Shown here in pieces: positions 9,141 through 21,225 of a DNA stretch of 64,000 nt (position 1 is its first letter; each line of letters opens with the position of its first letter). Source of the DNA: Clavaria fumosa (lineage: Eukaryota; Basidiomycota; Agaricomycetes; Agaricales; Clavariaceae). The notes under the pieces were generated by a model, which did not search any database, was not told the origin of the DNA, and saw only the letters and a program-made list of their open reading frames with translations. The stretch is taken from assembly GCA_951802425.1 (NCBI GenBank), contig OX637795.1, positions 4,320,501 to 4,384,500 of the forward strand, read 5' to 3'. Position numbers and translations under genes: made by a program.

Positions 9141-11265
9141 GAGCGATTCTATGCATTATATACGCTAACTACCGTAGGTCAATAATGCATGATTTTTGCT
9201 AACTACCATACACTGCCACTACTGTGTGCAATGCATCCCTCTGCCGTCCTTGTCATGCATCCCTCATTGCGCTCATCATGCATCCCTCATCACTCATCAT
9301 GCATCTCTCACTGTCCTTGTCATGCATCCCCTCGCCATCCTCATCATGCATCCTCTTGCTGCCCTTGTCATGCATCCTCTTGCTGCCCTTGTCATGCATC
9401 CTCTCGCCACCCCTACTGCCCTCATCATGCATCCTTCATCGTACGTTGCCTCATCATGCATCCTTTATTGTGCATTCTCTCATCATGCATCCCCTTGCCG
9501 TCCTTGTTGTGCATCCCCCTACCATCCTTGTCATGCATCCCTCATTGGTCATCATGCATCCCCTCGCCGTCCTCGTCATGCATCCCCTCACTGTCCTCAT
9601 CATGCATCCCCTCGTCGTCCTCGTCATGCATCCGCTCGTCGTCCTTGTCATGCATCCCTCACCATCCTCGTCATGCATCCCTCACCGTCCTCGTCATGCA
9701 TCCCCTCACTGCCCTTGTCATGCATCCTCTCGCCATCCCTACTGCCCTCGTCATGCATCCTTCATCGTATGTTCCCTCATCATGCATCCTTCATTGTGCA
9801 TTCTCTCATCATGCATCCTCTTGCCGTCCTCATCATGCATCCCTTCGCCACCCTTGTCATGCATTCCCTCGCCGCCCTCATCATACATCCCGTTGCCGCC
9901 CTCGCCACTGCCATTGCCCTCGCTGCCCTCGCCGCCGCCGCTGCCCTCGCCGCCACCGTTGCCCTCGCTGCCCTCGCCACCGCCATTGCCCTCGCTGCCC
10001 TCGCCACCGCCATTGCCCTCGCTGCCCTTGCCACCGCCATTGCCCTCGCTGCCCTCACCACCGCTGCTGCCCTCGCTGCTCTCGCCACCGCCATTGCCCT
10101 CGCCGCCCTCGCCGCCACCATTGCCCTCGCTGCTCTCACCGCTGCCGCTGTCCCCGCTGCCATCGCCGCTGTCGTTGCCCTCGCTGCCCTCATCATGTAT
10201 CCCTCGTTGCTCATCATGCATCCCTCATTGCTCATCATGCATCCCTCATTGCTCATCATGCATCCCTCATTGCTCATCATGCATCCCTCGTCATGCATCC
10301 CTCATCATACGTTCCCTCATCATGCATCCTTCGTTGTGCATTCTCTCATCATTCATCCCCTCGCCATTGTCATCATGCATCCCTTTGCCGTGTGTTCCTT
10401 GTCATGCATCCCCTCGCCACCCCTCGCTGCCCTCGTCATGCATCTCCTCACTGCCCTCATCATACATCCCATTGCCACCATTGCTGCCGCCGTTGCCTTC
10501 TCTGCCCTCGCCGCCCTCACCGCCGCCATTGCCCTCACCACCCTCGCCACCGCCGTTGCCCTCGCCGCCCTCGCTGCCGCCATTGCCCTCTCTGCCCTCG
10601 CCACCCTTGTCGCCGCCGTTGCCCTCTCTGCCCTCCCCACCCTCGTCGCCGCCGTTGCCCTTGCCGCCCTCTCTGCCCTCGCCGCCGCCGTTGCCCTCCC
10701 TGCCCTCGCCGCCACCATTGCCCTCGCCACCCTCGTCATACATCTCTTCACCGCCCTCGTCATACATCCCCTCGCCACCCTCGTCATGCATCCCTCGCTG
10801 CCCTCGCCGCCACCATTGCCCTCTCTGCCCTCGCCACCCTCGTCGCCGCCGTTGCCCTCGCCACCACTGTTGCCCTTGCCACTCATCATGCATCCCTCGT
10901 CACTTGTCATGCATCCCTCGTTGCTCGTCACGCATCCCCCTGCCACCCCCGTTGCCCTTGTCATGCATCCCTCGTCGTACGTCCCCTCGTCATGCATCCT
11001 TCATTGTGCATTCTCTCATTATGCATCCCTCACTATCCTCATCATGCATCCCCTCGTCACCGCTGCTGCCCTCATCATGCGTCCCCTTGCAGCCCTGTCA
11101 TGCATCCCCTCGCCACCCTTATCATGCATCCCCTCACTGCCCTTGTCATGCATCCCCTTGCCACTGCTGCTGCCCCCATCATGTGTCCTCTTGCCACCTT
11201 TATTCATTCCTTACCCTTACGTTGCAATGCATCACCTGTAGCCTGACTTTGCCTATCATGCATTG
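9141..11265 (+). repeat. Left inverted terminus of KDZ element, ATGCAT minisatellite
   Basis: The outer ~100 bp (with two CTAACTACC-containing motifs) is followed by a ~2-kb tandem array. Its dominant unit is TCATGCATCCCTC with short CGCCGTCC or CACTGCCC spacers, and two sub-blocks (about 9895-10195 and 10450-10870) are made mostly of GCCCTCGCCGCC triplets. The palindrome ATGCAT recurs dozens of times. The array is the inverted counterpart of 31560-33324. Its open frames are stop-free repeats, not genes. Confidence 0.85.
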
Positions 11266-11333
11266 CCATGTATCATTTGTCTTTTATATGCTTATCTAAA
11301 TTGAACGAAATATACTGAGAACTACTAGCCAGA

Positions 11334-13288
11334 TCATGTCTCGCGCACATGCTTGGGAGACCTTAAGTTCACTCCATCTACTTCACCTGGTCCACCATGG
11401 CCACCATGGCTACCACGGCCTCGAAGGCATCCTCCTCTAGACCCAACACCGGTGCCATTGTTGCGCACACCTCTTTTCTGTCCGCTGTTGGGTATTTTGT
11501 TCTCCTTCCCATTTGCCATTGTCATTGTCGCTGAGGCCTTTAGTGTAGGTATGATAGTACGTATAGAGCGGCGAACAGAGTCTCCAGCAACAGCTGGGGA
11601 AGGTGTTAGATTTGGCATCAACACACCGTGTTGCGGTTCAGCAGTTATGGCTGCCCCGGATAGAGAAGACATTGTGCCGCTGGCAGCGGGCAGGAAATTG
11701 AAAGGCGCTTTAGGGATAGTGGAGGAGACAGTCAGAGATGTGGTACTGGAAAAATCATAGGCCGGTGCTATTGCAAATGAAAGGCCAGTTGGAGTATGGT
11801 AAGACACATTACCAGCGAGCACAAGATTGCCTTGAGCCTCGCCGGTCAGCGCTATATCACGGCGGGTTGGCATGCCAATCTGGGGGGCAGGGCTCGGGAA
11901 GATATACGAAGCAGATGATGCATCCCCACAGGACGGAACTGGTGCATCAAAGTCGATAGGAGTGTTATCTCCGCTGAGCGCACGAGAAAAATGTGGGAAA
12001 TGGCTTGGGAATGCATCACCAAACTGCGAAAACGAGACGTCGGGGTCCATATCGTTATCCAGATACGTGGGTTCCATGGCAGCGATACCTGGTAGGGCAG
12101 GTAACCAAGGTAGAGATAGAAGATCCGCGCTGATGCTATGCATTGGCAAAGGCTCGAGCGATAGCTCGGATGAGATTATCGGTTGTGAAACTAGATTCAT
12201 TGGGGTTGCTTGAGATGATTCGGCAGGGGCACTGCCCGAAGGTAAAGATGAGGCTGCCTGATGCGAATCTGGCCTGGCTGCTGGATTTTGAGCCATTACA
12301 CAACTCGAAGGCGGTGTATTGTCTTGAGATCAAGTCTCAATATCGGCAAAGAATTCAAATATCCATGAATGCTCACTATAGACCGTCTTCAGATAATTGC
12401 CAAATGGCACAATGATATCACTCCCGAAGGTCGGCAAAAACATCTGAAAGGCTTGATGTTCTAGGCCACTATCTGTGAAAAATCTGGAATAAAATTAATC
12501 GTTGAATATATGGTAAAGACTCTTTGATCAAAATACACACGACGCAAGGGCGATCTCTCCTCCAACGTCAGGTTTTGGTCCACCCACGACCATAAATCCA
12601 GTCCAGTTGGTCGTTTTCTTGAGATGTTCGAAGAAATTGTTCACAAGGGAGTCCAAATCATCGATCGCGGCTTGATATTTTTCGGGTGAAGGCAAGGCTG
12701 AGTCGTCCAGATCAGGTTTGCGCTCGTTCTCTAGTTCACCCTTTTTGGCCTTGACATGCGCTTTTACCTCCTCAGATTCGTTGGCCCACTCCCGCTTTGT
12801 CACCTCAAGAATTTTGGCCAACTTCTCCGAATGGGTGAGTGACACTCCTACGCTCTCTGCCTCCACAAGGCCCTTCAGCTTACTCTGATAGAAAAGCTTT
12901 GAATAGGCCTCAGTGTCGTGTAAGTGTCGTTTTTTGGATGTTGAGCCTGCAAGAAAAAATCCCCCCTTCTTGCGCACAGTGTTATTGCCTCTCCACCGGA
13001 ACCAGGTACGCAGCATCTACTAGGTCATTCTCTCGTTGGCATTGCATAATGGAACAACTCACTTTCCGTCGCTCTTCTAGTCTGGACCTTAAAAGCACCT
13101 CCTGCTCTTCTGTCAGCTCATCCTGGGGACACTATGGCTTTCTCCGGAAAAGTTTGGAACCATTCACGATATATGAGCGGCCAAAACACGCTAGACAATG
13201 AACCGTTTGCCTGCGTCTCGCGATATTGTGGCACATAGTCGAGTAGAAATTTCACTTGTTCATCCGTTGTCCACGGCTTGCCAGGCAT
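11334..13288 (-). CDS. Conserved Agaricomycete protein of unknown function, four exons
   Basis: Model: exon 13288-13063 (starts MPGKPWTTDEQVKFLLDY), intron 46 nt, exon 13016-12541 (LRTWFRWRGNN...RHLHDTEAYSKLFYQSK...FMVVGGPKP), intron 57 nt, exon 12483-12377 (FFTDSGLEHQAFQMFL), intron 54 nt, exon 12322-11334 (Ser/Pro-rich tail with an RG-rich C-terminus). All introns are GT-AG. The first two exons match a widespread uncharacterised mushroom family that I recall by its WT-EQ, LK-WF-R and VGGP patterns; I know no function. One base is out of frame in exon 1, near the CCCC at about 13118, so this copy may be inactive. The location inside the KDZ element suggests cargo. Confidence 0.6.
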
Positions 13289-13910
13289 TATCAACACTGC
13301 CTGGCAACCAGGTAAGCAATAGAATATGACTTTCTGTGCGCAGCGCTCACCACAGCTGACGTTCGATAGTGTCACAGAGCGAGGGATTAATGCAACACCC
13401 AATATATTCTACCCGGTAACAGGCGCGAATTTGTGGTACTGTATGTGATGTCGTTCGATTCTGATCGCTCTCCCAAAATTTCTATGGCTTCTAATTCACC
13501 TTTTGACCCTGTTTTCGACCCCTTGCTACGTCTGCCTGTCTATAATGCATCATTGGCCGCTCTCCGATGGATCATTCAGGCACACAGCTCGCCTCCACAA
13601 TGCATCACTGACATGGTTTTGTGGTTTTGGGGCGTGCTAAGCCATTCTAGGCCTTCTAAATGCGGGTTTCTCTCACAGGTTTTCCCTTTCGGACCATTTT
13701 TTCAACGCCGTGGCCCCACAATGTATCGGCCTCAATTGTCCTGTAGTCTAACGGACCATTAACCCTGTCCGTAATACGTATGGTAGTTAGGGTGAGTGGG
13801 TTCACACACAAAATTGAGGTATGTGATGGATTACGATTGCGTGCTGGGTCATTTTCAATCCGCTTTGTGAATTTCAGGACTCATACCCCGTCCCCTTCGT
13901 CGTAACCACC

Positions 13911-14537
13911 ATGTGCACGGAGAAAGTGGAAGCTATTGCTCATGCATCTTCCCCTTCCTCCGCTGATCCTATCCTGACAGCTCTACTGAAGCGAGTTGAA
14001 CGTGCGTGCTAGAGTGTATTTTTGTCGTCTCACTCAGTCTTTTTTGCAGGGCTTGAACTTGCCCATGATGATTCATCCAAGACTTCTAGCAATGTCCCTG
14101 TACCAGCCATCGTTCCGGACCAAACCCACCATCCAATCAAAAGTGTCAGGCAGTTTCTCGATCAAAGGCTCTCCAAGCTGGGTACGTGAATTCAGCCCAC
14201 ATTTTCTTATGTGCGCCTCATCGTGTCGAAGGGGTGCCTCACTGTGCAAGCTGCACATGCCATCCTCGTGAGCAAGAAGGCACCAACCGTCTGAACATCA
14301 ACACGTCTGAGAAATGGTATGTAATCACCAAAGGCCAGCAGGTTGGTGTGTTTAATGGATGGTGAGTCGCATCCTGAAGTCGAATGTGCTACTCAAACCT
14401 TGACTTCAAGGCATTTTGTCTCGCCTCTGGTCACTGGCGTGAAAGGTGCCTGTTTCCAACGCCACTCAAGCAAAGAAGCGGCAGAGTCTGCTTCGAAAGC
14501 CGCAGAGGAAGCAGGCAGAGTCGCTATAATTACATAG
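13911..14537 (+). CDS. RNase H1 N-terminal (viroplasmin-type) domain protein
   Basis: Four exons read in one frame: 13911-14001, 14050-14181, 14232-14361, 14411-14537, with GT-AG introns of 48-50 nt. The N-terminus (MCTEKVEAIAHASSPSS) is followed by a segment with clustered cysteines (CASCTC). The C-terminal half has the signature KWYVITKGQQVGVFNGW and then SPLVTGVKGACFQRHSS, which is the RNase H1 N-terminal hybrid-binding domain (caulimovirus VI-type fold) that binds RNA-DNA hybrids. No RNase H catalytic domain follows, so it would bind and not cleave. In mushrooms such stand-alone domains are common and of unknown role. Lying between the KDZ terminus and the transposase, it is probably cargo. 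Confidence 0.68.
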
Positions 14538-15101
14538 TCTATGACATTGTATTCCGTTGTACGTTCTTAGAGTGCATCCGAAAAAGTGGTCTCTGAATTC
14601 CACATCCGGAGCTCTGAGCACTGTTCAGTGACCTCGGCACAAGACTGAGGTTTAGCCTCAAAATCCATGTAGTTTTAACAGCAGTGCTGGGAGGTTCATG
14701 CGAATGAGTCAAATGTGAACCCCCGAGACTACAACATAATGGTATATAAGGTGCGAGGGCGGGAAAAGTGACTATGAAGTATTGTGGCTGTCAAAAAAGT
14801 GTGAGCTGTACCTGAGGCCCAATGGGCGCTCTCTCGCGTCAGGCTTACAGCGGCACAAACAAGACTACCAGCCTCAAATTTCATGCAGCTTACAGTGGTG
14901 CAGATAGGCTGAGCAAGACTAGAATAGTTTGTGTAAATTCCTACAAATGTCAAGAGTAGATACATAAGTGCTAAGGAAGAGCACAAAGGTGCAAGGCAAA
15001 ATATTGCAAAGCACGAAGTCCCAAAGGTAGAGCAAGAATTACCTAAAGACGCGGATCCGGAGACGTGTGCAGCTTCTGAGGCGCGCCACTCTGCGACTCC
15101 A
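14538..15101. other. Intergenic, probable KDZ promoter region
   Basis: No convincing gene. Reading frames on the minus strand here are antisense to the neighbouring exons and lack family character. Confidence 0.4.
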
Positions 15102-16285
15102 ATGTCCAGCCACCAAAATAAACGTGTCAAATTCCATCGCCCTGCAGTCCCCAACCGTATTCGCCATACATCATACACTACAGCGTCTGGGAAGACCTCT
15201 GTTCGCAACACATTTGTTGAGCTCAATGACGCCCCACAGTCTTGTCGCAACCCAGACAATGACACTGGCAATCCCTCCCCAGTCAATGACGATACACTCT
15301 TCGACGATCTTGATGGCATTGGCCATTCAAGCACTGGCCGACACAAACAATCAGTCAGGATCTCTATACTTTATCTCTTTACTGCAACTAACCAAAATCT
15401 AGGACGAAATCCTTGTCTCAGTGGTGTGGATGAGTGAGCGGGACAAATACTTGGCAGAATTGATCATGTTAGAAGGGCGTCACTCTGCTGCTACCAATCT
15501 GTGTGGTCAATGTAGGACTCAAGATGCAGAATACCGCTGCTTAGATTGCTTTGGTGAAATCCTGTTCTGCGCATCTTGCCTCGTCTCAAACCATAAATAC
15601 TGTCCATTCCACATTGTTACTGTGAGTTGGGTTTTCAGATCCTATTAAGTTATCATCTGATGATGCATTGATGCTAGAAATGGAATGGCAGCTTCTTCGA
15701 GCGGATCACTCTCAAAGACATCGGGCTTCGAATTCAACTTGGCCACGAAGTGGGCACCTGTTGCTTCAACCCTCAACCCGCTATCGGAGATGTATTCACA
15801 ATTATTCATTCTAATGGCATACATGTGGTTTCTCTTGATTTCTGTGCATGCGAGACAGCGCCTGCCATCGTTGCACAGCTGCTTCGAAGCCGACTTTTCC
15901 CTGCGACTTCTAAATCCCCAAGAGTGGCAGCAACCTTTTGCGTCTTGCGGCAATTCCAAATTCTCTCGTTTCAGTCCAAAATTTCTGCATTTGATTTCTA
16001 CTATGCACTGGCTCGGATAACTGACAACATCGTCTCACTACCTTCGGTGAGTCTTCTTCATATCGTTATGTACGCGTCTCATGTCTTTTAGGACCAATAC
16101 AGGTCTTTTCTCCAGATGATCCGACAGTGGCGTCATCTCAACATCAGGAAAAAGAACCCCCAGCAGTAGCTATCAGCATAGACTATGTAGACTACACAGA
16201 CTGTATAGACTGCTGTAGCATATGTAGTGAGAAAAATAGTAATACATAGAAGGTATGGATTACTATATAGCATGCAATAGACTGG

Positions 16286-16665
16286 GTAGCATATTATGAG
16301 TGCATTGTAGTCACGGTAGTAGAGCCTATGTACTATGTTGAGCCTAGTAGCATATTATGAGTGCATTGTAGTCATGGTAGTAGAGCCTATGTACTATGTT
16401 GAACCTAGTAGCATATTATGAGTGCATTGTAGTCACGGTAGTAGAGCCTATGTGCTATGTTGAGCCTAGTAGCATATTATGAGTGCATTGTAGTTACAGT
16501 AGTAGAGCCTATGTACTATGTTGAGCCTAGTAGCATATTATGAGTGCATTGTAGTCACAGTAGTAGAGCCTATGTACTATGTTGAGCCTAGTAGCATATT
16601 ATGAGTGCATAGTAGTAATAGTAGTAGAGCCTATGTACTATGTTGAGCCTAGTAGCAACTAGTGA
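16286..16665 (+). repeat. 61-bp tandem repeat, about six copies
   Basis: The unit begins GTAGCATATTATGAGTGCAT and ends near TATGTTGAGCCTA. Copies start at 16286, 16347, 16408 and onward with a 61-bp period and a few substitutions. It is a subterminal repeat of the 12.9-kb element. Confidence 0.85.
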
Positions 16666-17491
16666 TAGTGCTGTTGGGTAGGATAGTAAGCCTTTGTACT
16701 ACATTGAATTGACAGCACAGATGTTGTCATGATTATGATATAATCAGGAGCTGAGTGGAGGTGAGGTGAATTCCAGTGCAAGGTTGAAGCAATAAACTCA
16801 TGAGTGTTTCAGCATGCTATAGATTAGGATTAAAATGAACAATTCATGATATTGTGCAGTATATGACAAGTACATAGAGTAGTCTCTTTTTGTTGCTTAC
16901 ATAAGCCATCCCAAAGAGGAGTTGTGGAGAAACTGGGGAGGGTTGTTGGAAGGTCACATGACCTGTGGCTGGGGTCAGATTACATAATTGTAAGATCACA
17001 TGACCTGGAGCCTGGGCATGTCATGTGATCCAAGGGTCTGAGCATGGGAACACAGTATCTTTTCCTCTTTTGTACTCTTTCCCCCTTATGTTAGTATTGT
17101 CGTTGTGACCTTACATTTAAGTTGTGTGAGACCCAGTCTGATACTTTTGGACTAAAATTGTTACAAAGATTTGTACTCCATAAATGAATGCATATCAGTA
17201 TACTTGTTGAGATAAAATTGAGCTGCTGAATCAAGAGCATTATTTCTGGTCCATGAGATAGGTACATCTGCTGATCCAAAGTGAGGAATCAACAGACAAC
17301 TGTGCCAAATCCTATCAATGCTGACTACTTCAGCATTTGCAGAATTTTGTTAAGTAGACAAAATAATCTGATACATGCCAGTTGCTAGATCAAAGCTTGT
17401 AAGTGGTCTGTACCAGTGAACATATGCTAAAGGATGTGGTACTATGCCCAGGCCATCAGCAAAACAGCTTGGCTAAATGTAAGTATGGACT

Positions 17492-17551
17492 GGTATGGAC
17501 TGGTGTGTAACACCCCAAGTTGTCTTGGGGTGTTACATACCAGTCCATACC
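17492..17551. repeat. Near-perfect 28-bp hairpin
   Basis: Arms 17492-17519 and 17524-17551 are reverse complements with one mismatch, separated by a 4-nt loop. The core is AACACCCCAAG / CTTGGGGTGTT. Confidence 0.85.
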
Positions 17552-17555
17552 TCTC

Positions 17556-17821
17556 TACTGTACCATTTCATTCAATTGACCAGGTGGTGTGATGCATTCC
17601 TCTGGTCAAATTTTGAATTGACTGAAAGTAGAAGTCAAGTGTCACATGAGGGATAATTGACTGCCCCTCCACCAGTATATATTAGGTAACTGTCACCCAA
17701 AAAGGGAATTTCACCTTACAAATTGACCAATTCCTCAAATGATGTGTGACCAGTGTGATTTTTGGCCAATTTGGGGAGGTGCATGATGCATGACAGGTCA
17801 ATTGAATGAAATGGTACAGTA
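17556..17821. mobile_element. Small inverted-repeat element (MITE-like), 266 bp
   Basis: Terminal inverted repeats of 26 bp: TACTGTACCATTTCATTCAA... at 17556-17581 and its reverse complement at 17796-17821. No coding potential inside. The superfamily is unknown and the target duplication unclear. Confidence 0.6.
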
Positions 17822-18211
17822 TACTGACAACTCAGCTGAGCTGTTTTGCTGATGAGATGCTTTGGAAGATCAAAAATCTTGCTACATGAAGACCTAGTTG
17901 AAGTTGACATCAAATTGTAGACAATTGATAGCCTTAGACTAACCTTTTAATCCATCCTCTTTCCACTGTGATTTGTTTTCAATGATCAAGGTAGTGTCAA
18001 AGCATGGTGGAGTTGCTGGCTTGCATGGTCCATTAGAATGGCCAGGCATTCCATGAATCTGATATAATTGTTCATCAGCTTGGGGCTTGGATGGCAACTT
18101 GACAGTAATATATTTATACACATCAAATCAATCATGATAGTTTGGATGAATATGATCTCTTCCAAAAGATTGCTCCAAAAAGGTGTTCAAAGCTTGGATA
18201 AAGCTAGGTAC

Positions 18212-18395
18212 CCATTTATTTTGGTAAATTAGTACAGAAAATATCAATTATTTTTTTTGACATATCCACATTAATCTACAGATCAAGTAGTGTCTTATGA
18301 AAAAAAAAAATCTTGAGAATTGCTTGAGAATTGACTGAGAAATGGGCCAGAACATTTGTGGGTCACTGATTTGGTAAGCTTGCTGTACTTGTGGC
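18212..18395 (-). repeat. Dispersed repeat copy without the MITE (related empty site)
   Basis: The reverse complement of this stretch matches 57660-57780 plus 58354-58425, for example CTCAGTCAATTCTCAAGCAA and GATATTTTCTGTACTAAT. Here the sequence is uninterrupted at GATCTGTAGATTAATGTGG, the place where the other copy carries the MITE. Confidence 0.75.
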
Positions 18396-18479
18396 ATGGT
18401 GGGAATTGCCGTCCCAGAAAGTCGTCACATGCTCTGTGTTGAACTTGTCGTTCTCTCTGCCTCCCACCATCACCCTCTC

Positions 18480-19485
18480 TCCTCCCTTTCTCCCATCCCC
18501 AGCAACGACGACAGCGGCGACGGCACCCTCACCTTCTCTCCTCCCTTTCTCCCATCCACAGCAACGACGACAGCGGCGACGGCACCCTCACCCTCACCTC
18601 CAGCGATGACGACGGCGGCGGCGGTACCCTCACCCTCTCTCTCTCTTCCAGCGATGACGGCGGCAGCGGCAGCACCTCCTCCCTCTCCCTCTCCCTCTCC
18701 TTCAGTGACAACCACGGCAGCGGCGGCACCCTCAGCGAGGGGCCACCAGGTGCGCCCTCTCCCTTTTTTCCATGATTCTTTTCATTTTTTTAATCTACAG
18801 GGCGATGGTGAGGGCGGCGGCACTTCTCCGTCTCCTCTCTCTCACTCTCCTCCCTCTCACTCTCCTCCCTCTCCTCCCTCCCTCTCTCCTCCCCCTCCCT
18901 CTCTCCAGCAACTACGACGACGGCAGCGGCAGCAGCAACGCAACAGCGGCGGCGGCAGCGGCAACAGAGCAACAGCGGCGGCAGCAACGGTGATGGCGAC
19001 AGCGGTGGCAGCGACAGCAGCGGCAGCGACGGTGACGGCGACAGCGGCGGCAGCGATGGTGACGGCGACAGCGGCGGCAGCGACGGTGACAGCGACAGCG
19101 GCGGCAGCGACGGTGACAGCGACAGCGGCGGCAGCGACGGTGACGGCGACAGCGGCGGCAGCGATGGTGACGGCAACAGCGACGGTGACGGCAACAGCGG
19201 CGGCAGCGACGGTGACGGCGACAGCGGCGGCAGCGATGGTGACGGCAACAGCGACGGTGACGGCAACAGCGGCGGCAGCGACGGTGACGGCAACAGCGGC
19301 GGCAGCGACGGTGATGGCAACAGCGGCGGCAGCGACGGCGACAGCGACAGCGGCGGCAGCGACGGCGACAGCGACAGCGGCGGCAGCGACGGTGACGGCG
19401 GCGGCAACAGCGGCAGCAACGACAGCAACGGCGGCGACAGCAGCGGCAGCAATGGCGACGGCGGCGGCAATGACAGCAACGGCGC
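18480..19485. repeat. CTCC-rich tract and GC-triplet array
   Basis: 18480-18900 has repeats of CTCTCCTCCCTTTCTCCCATCC and CAGCAACGACGACAGCGGCG type. 18910-19485 is a regular array of AGCGGCGGCAGCGACGGTGA-like 18-24-bp units. It produces long stop-free frames on both strands with homopolymeric Ala/Ser/Pro/Arg composition, not genes. Confidence 0.85.
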
Positions 19486-19599
19486 CCACTATGGACCCAA
19501 TAGCAGGTTATTATCACCATCCAGTCAGATGATTTGTGACTTTCACCCAAAAATCAGTGCAAAACAGGTGATGGGTGATTTCTAATCACCATTAAAATC

Positions 19600-20217
19600 A
19601 AGGGATATTCACTAGATAAGATTGAGTTATATAATACACCCCTCAATATGGTTGATATTAAACTAGGGGATATTGGGTTGTACAAATCACTCTTTACAAC
19701 AAGGGATTTTCAACATGATAAGATTGAGTTATATAGTACACCCCTCAATATGGGTGATATTAAACTAGAGGATATTGGGTTGTACAAATCACTCCTTACA
19801 ACAAGGGATATTCAACATGATGAGATTGAGTTATATAGTACACCCCCCAATATGGGTGATATTAAACTAGAGGATATTGGGTTGTACAAATCACTCTTTA
19901 CAACAAGGGATATTCAACATGATGAGATTGAGTTATATAGTACACCCCCCAATATGGGTGATATTAAACTAGAGGATATTGGGTTGCCTGCAGGTGAAAT
20001 TGGTGAGTGGGCCATATGTAGGACATTTAGGCCAAACAAGGGCACAACTACTATACATGGAGAGGGCAGGAGGGTAGCAACACAAAATACAGATGCAAGG
20101 CTGGTGGAGGGACAACAAATGAGAGCAAGGAGGGATGACATATGCAAGGGAGGGCAAGAGAGGAGGCAGAGGAGCAGGGAAAAAGAGGTCTTAAGTGAAA
20201 AGCAAGCACTAGGGTGA
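19600..20217 (+). repeat. 102-bp in-frame tandem repeat (34-residue units)
   Basis: About 3.5 copies of a 102-bp unit lie at 19600-19990. The unit length is a multiple of three, and one frame stays open from 19648 to 20217, with units reading NMGDIKLEDIGLYKSLFTTR then DIQHDEIELYSTPP. The tail (to 20217) is basic and glutamate-rich. No homologue is recognised. The conserved frame may be chance for a young repeat, or a small repeat protein. Confidence 0.55.
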
Positions 20218-20801
20218 AAAAGGAAAGAAGCAGAGGATGAGATGCAGGGCATCTAGAGGTGCGGAGCATGAGACGCACGGGGCATGGTGTGCAAGGGCGA
20301 AAGATGCATGGGGCATGGTGTGCAAGGGCGAAAGACGCAGAGTGTGGGAGGCACGGATGCCGAGGGGGTATGCTCGGGTCACTGATTAGACTATAGTAAA
20401 TGCCCTCTTGTCTATGCCCATATTGAGATTGGTACTGTCATCTGAGTTTGTGAATGACTGACCCGGTTCCAGGAGGGAGGCATCGACCTCAAAAAAATCT
20501 TCCTTGTCCCCATTGTCTAAGCCTCTCTAGTCCCAATCCTATGTTCTCCTTCTCCCTCTGGCCAGGTGACACGATGGCTCATCCTGCTCGTTCCACCTTA
20601 TTGTGCAGCCAGAAACGCAGTGATAATCCTGCCTGTCCAGTCACATGAGTTGGAGATGATGAATGAGAATCCGGTCTTCCCCGGCTCAGAGATAGATGCA
20701 AAGGAGTGCCACTGGAGTAGAGGGCTTGTGCTAAGATGGAAGTAGCTCCCTGCTTTCCACTTGTCATGCCAATGCATAATTTCTTCGGCACCTACTAACA
20801 T

Positions 20802-21225
20802 TTTGGAGCAGTCAACCGTACGCGACCTTGTGCATCAAGTCCGTCTTGACCTGCAGCTCGCATATCGTTGCCAACCCACCAAGGACCTGGGAGACTTATT
20901 CAAGATGGTAAGCAAGGGATATCGTAGACAATTGTGACTTAAGTTGTCCACGTAGGCACGTCACCTTCAACCCCATCTTTCATATTTTCAGAATGACTGG
21001 GCTACAGCCGAACTGGTCAAACAATATCTCAGTAATCACAGGAAAAGCAACTCACGTAAGAGACGACTACTGCCCGGAGCACCGGAACAGGCGAAGAGGC
21101 GCCGTCGGACTGATAAAGCGACCTCAGGTGACGAAGATAGCAACGATGCTGACGAAGAGCAGGAATATGATGTCCAGAATGCGGCGGGTGGTGAGGGCAG
21201 TGAGGGAGAAAGCGTGGATTGTTGA
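20802..21225 (+). pseudogene. C-terminal gene fragment with basic/acidic tail, two exons
   Basis: Reads TNILEQSTVRDLVHQVRLDL...GDLFKM to 20907, then an 84-nt GT-AG intron, then from 20992 NDWATAELVKQYLSNHRKSN, a lysine/arginine-rich nuclear-localisation-like stretch and an acidic tail ending ESVDC with stop at 21223-21225. The upstream part of the gene is missing. The family is unknown. Confidence 0.4.

Noticed and set aside
9138..9145. 8-bp target duplication TGCGAGCG / TGCTCGCA for the KDZ element
   Set aside because: Only five of eight bases agree, and the sequence is better explained as part of the inverted terminus.
9189..11299. Reading frames of nearly 700 codons in three frames
   Set aside because: They are stop-free translations of the ATGCAT/GCCCTCGCC tandem arrays, with repeated HASP/MHPL or PSLPSPP composition in all frames.
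14729..15346. 205-codon frame on the minus strand
   Set aside because: It lies antisense to the first KDZ transposase exon and has no family character.
16286..16665. CRISPR-like array
   Set aside because: The 61-bp units are contiguous without unique spacers; it is a minisatellite in a eukaryotic element.
18396..19550. Long Ala/Thr and Arg/Cys-rich frames
   Set aside because: Artefact of the GC-triplet array.
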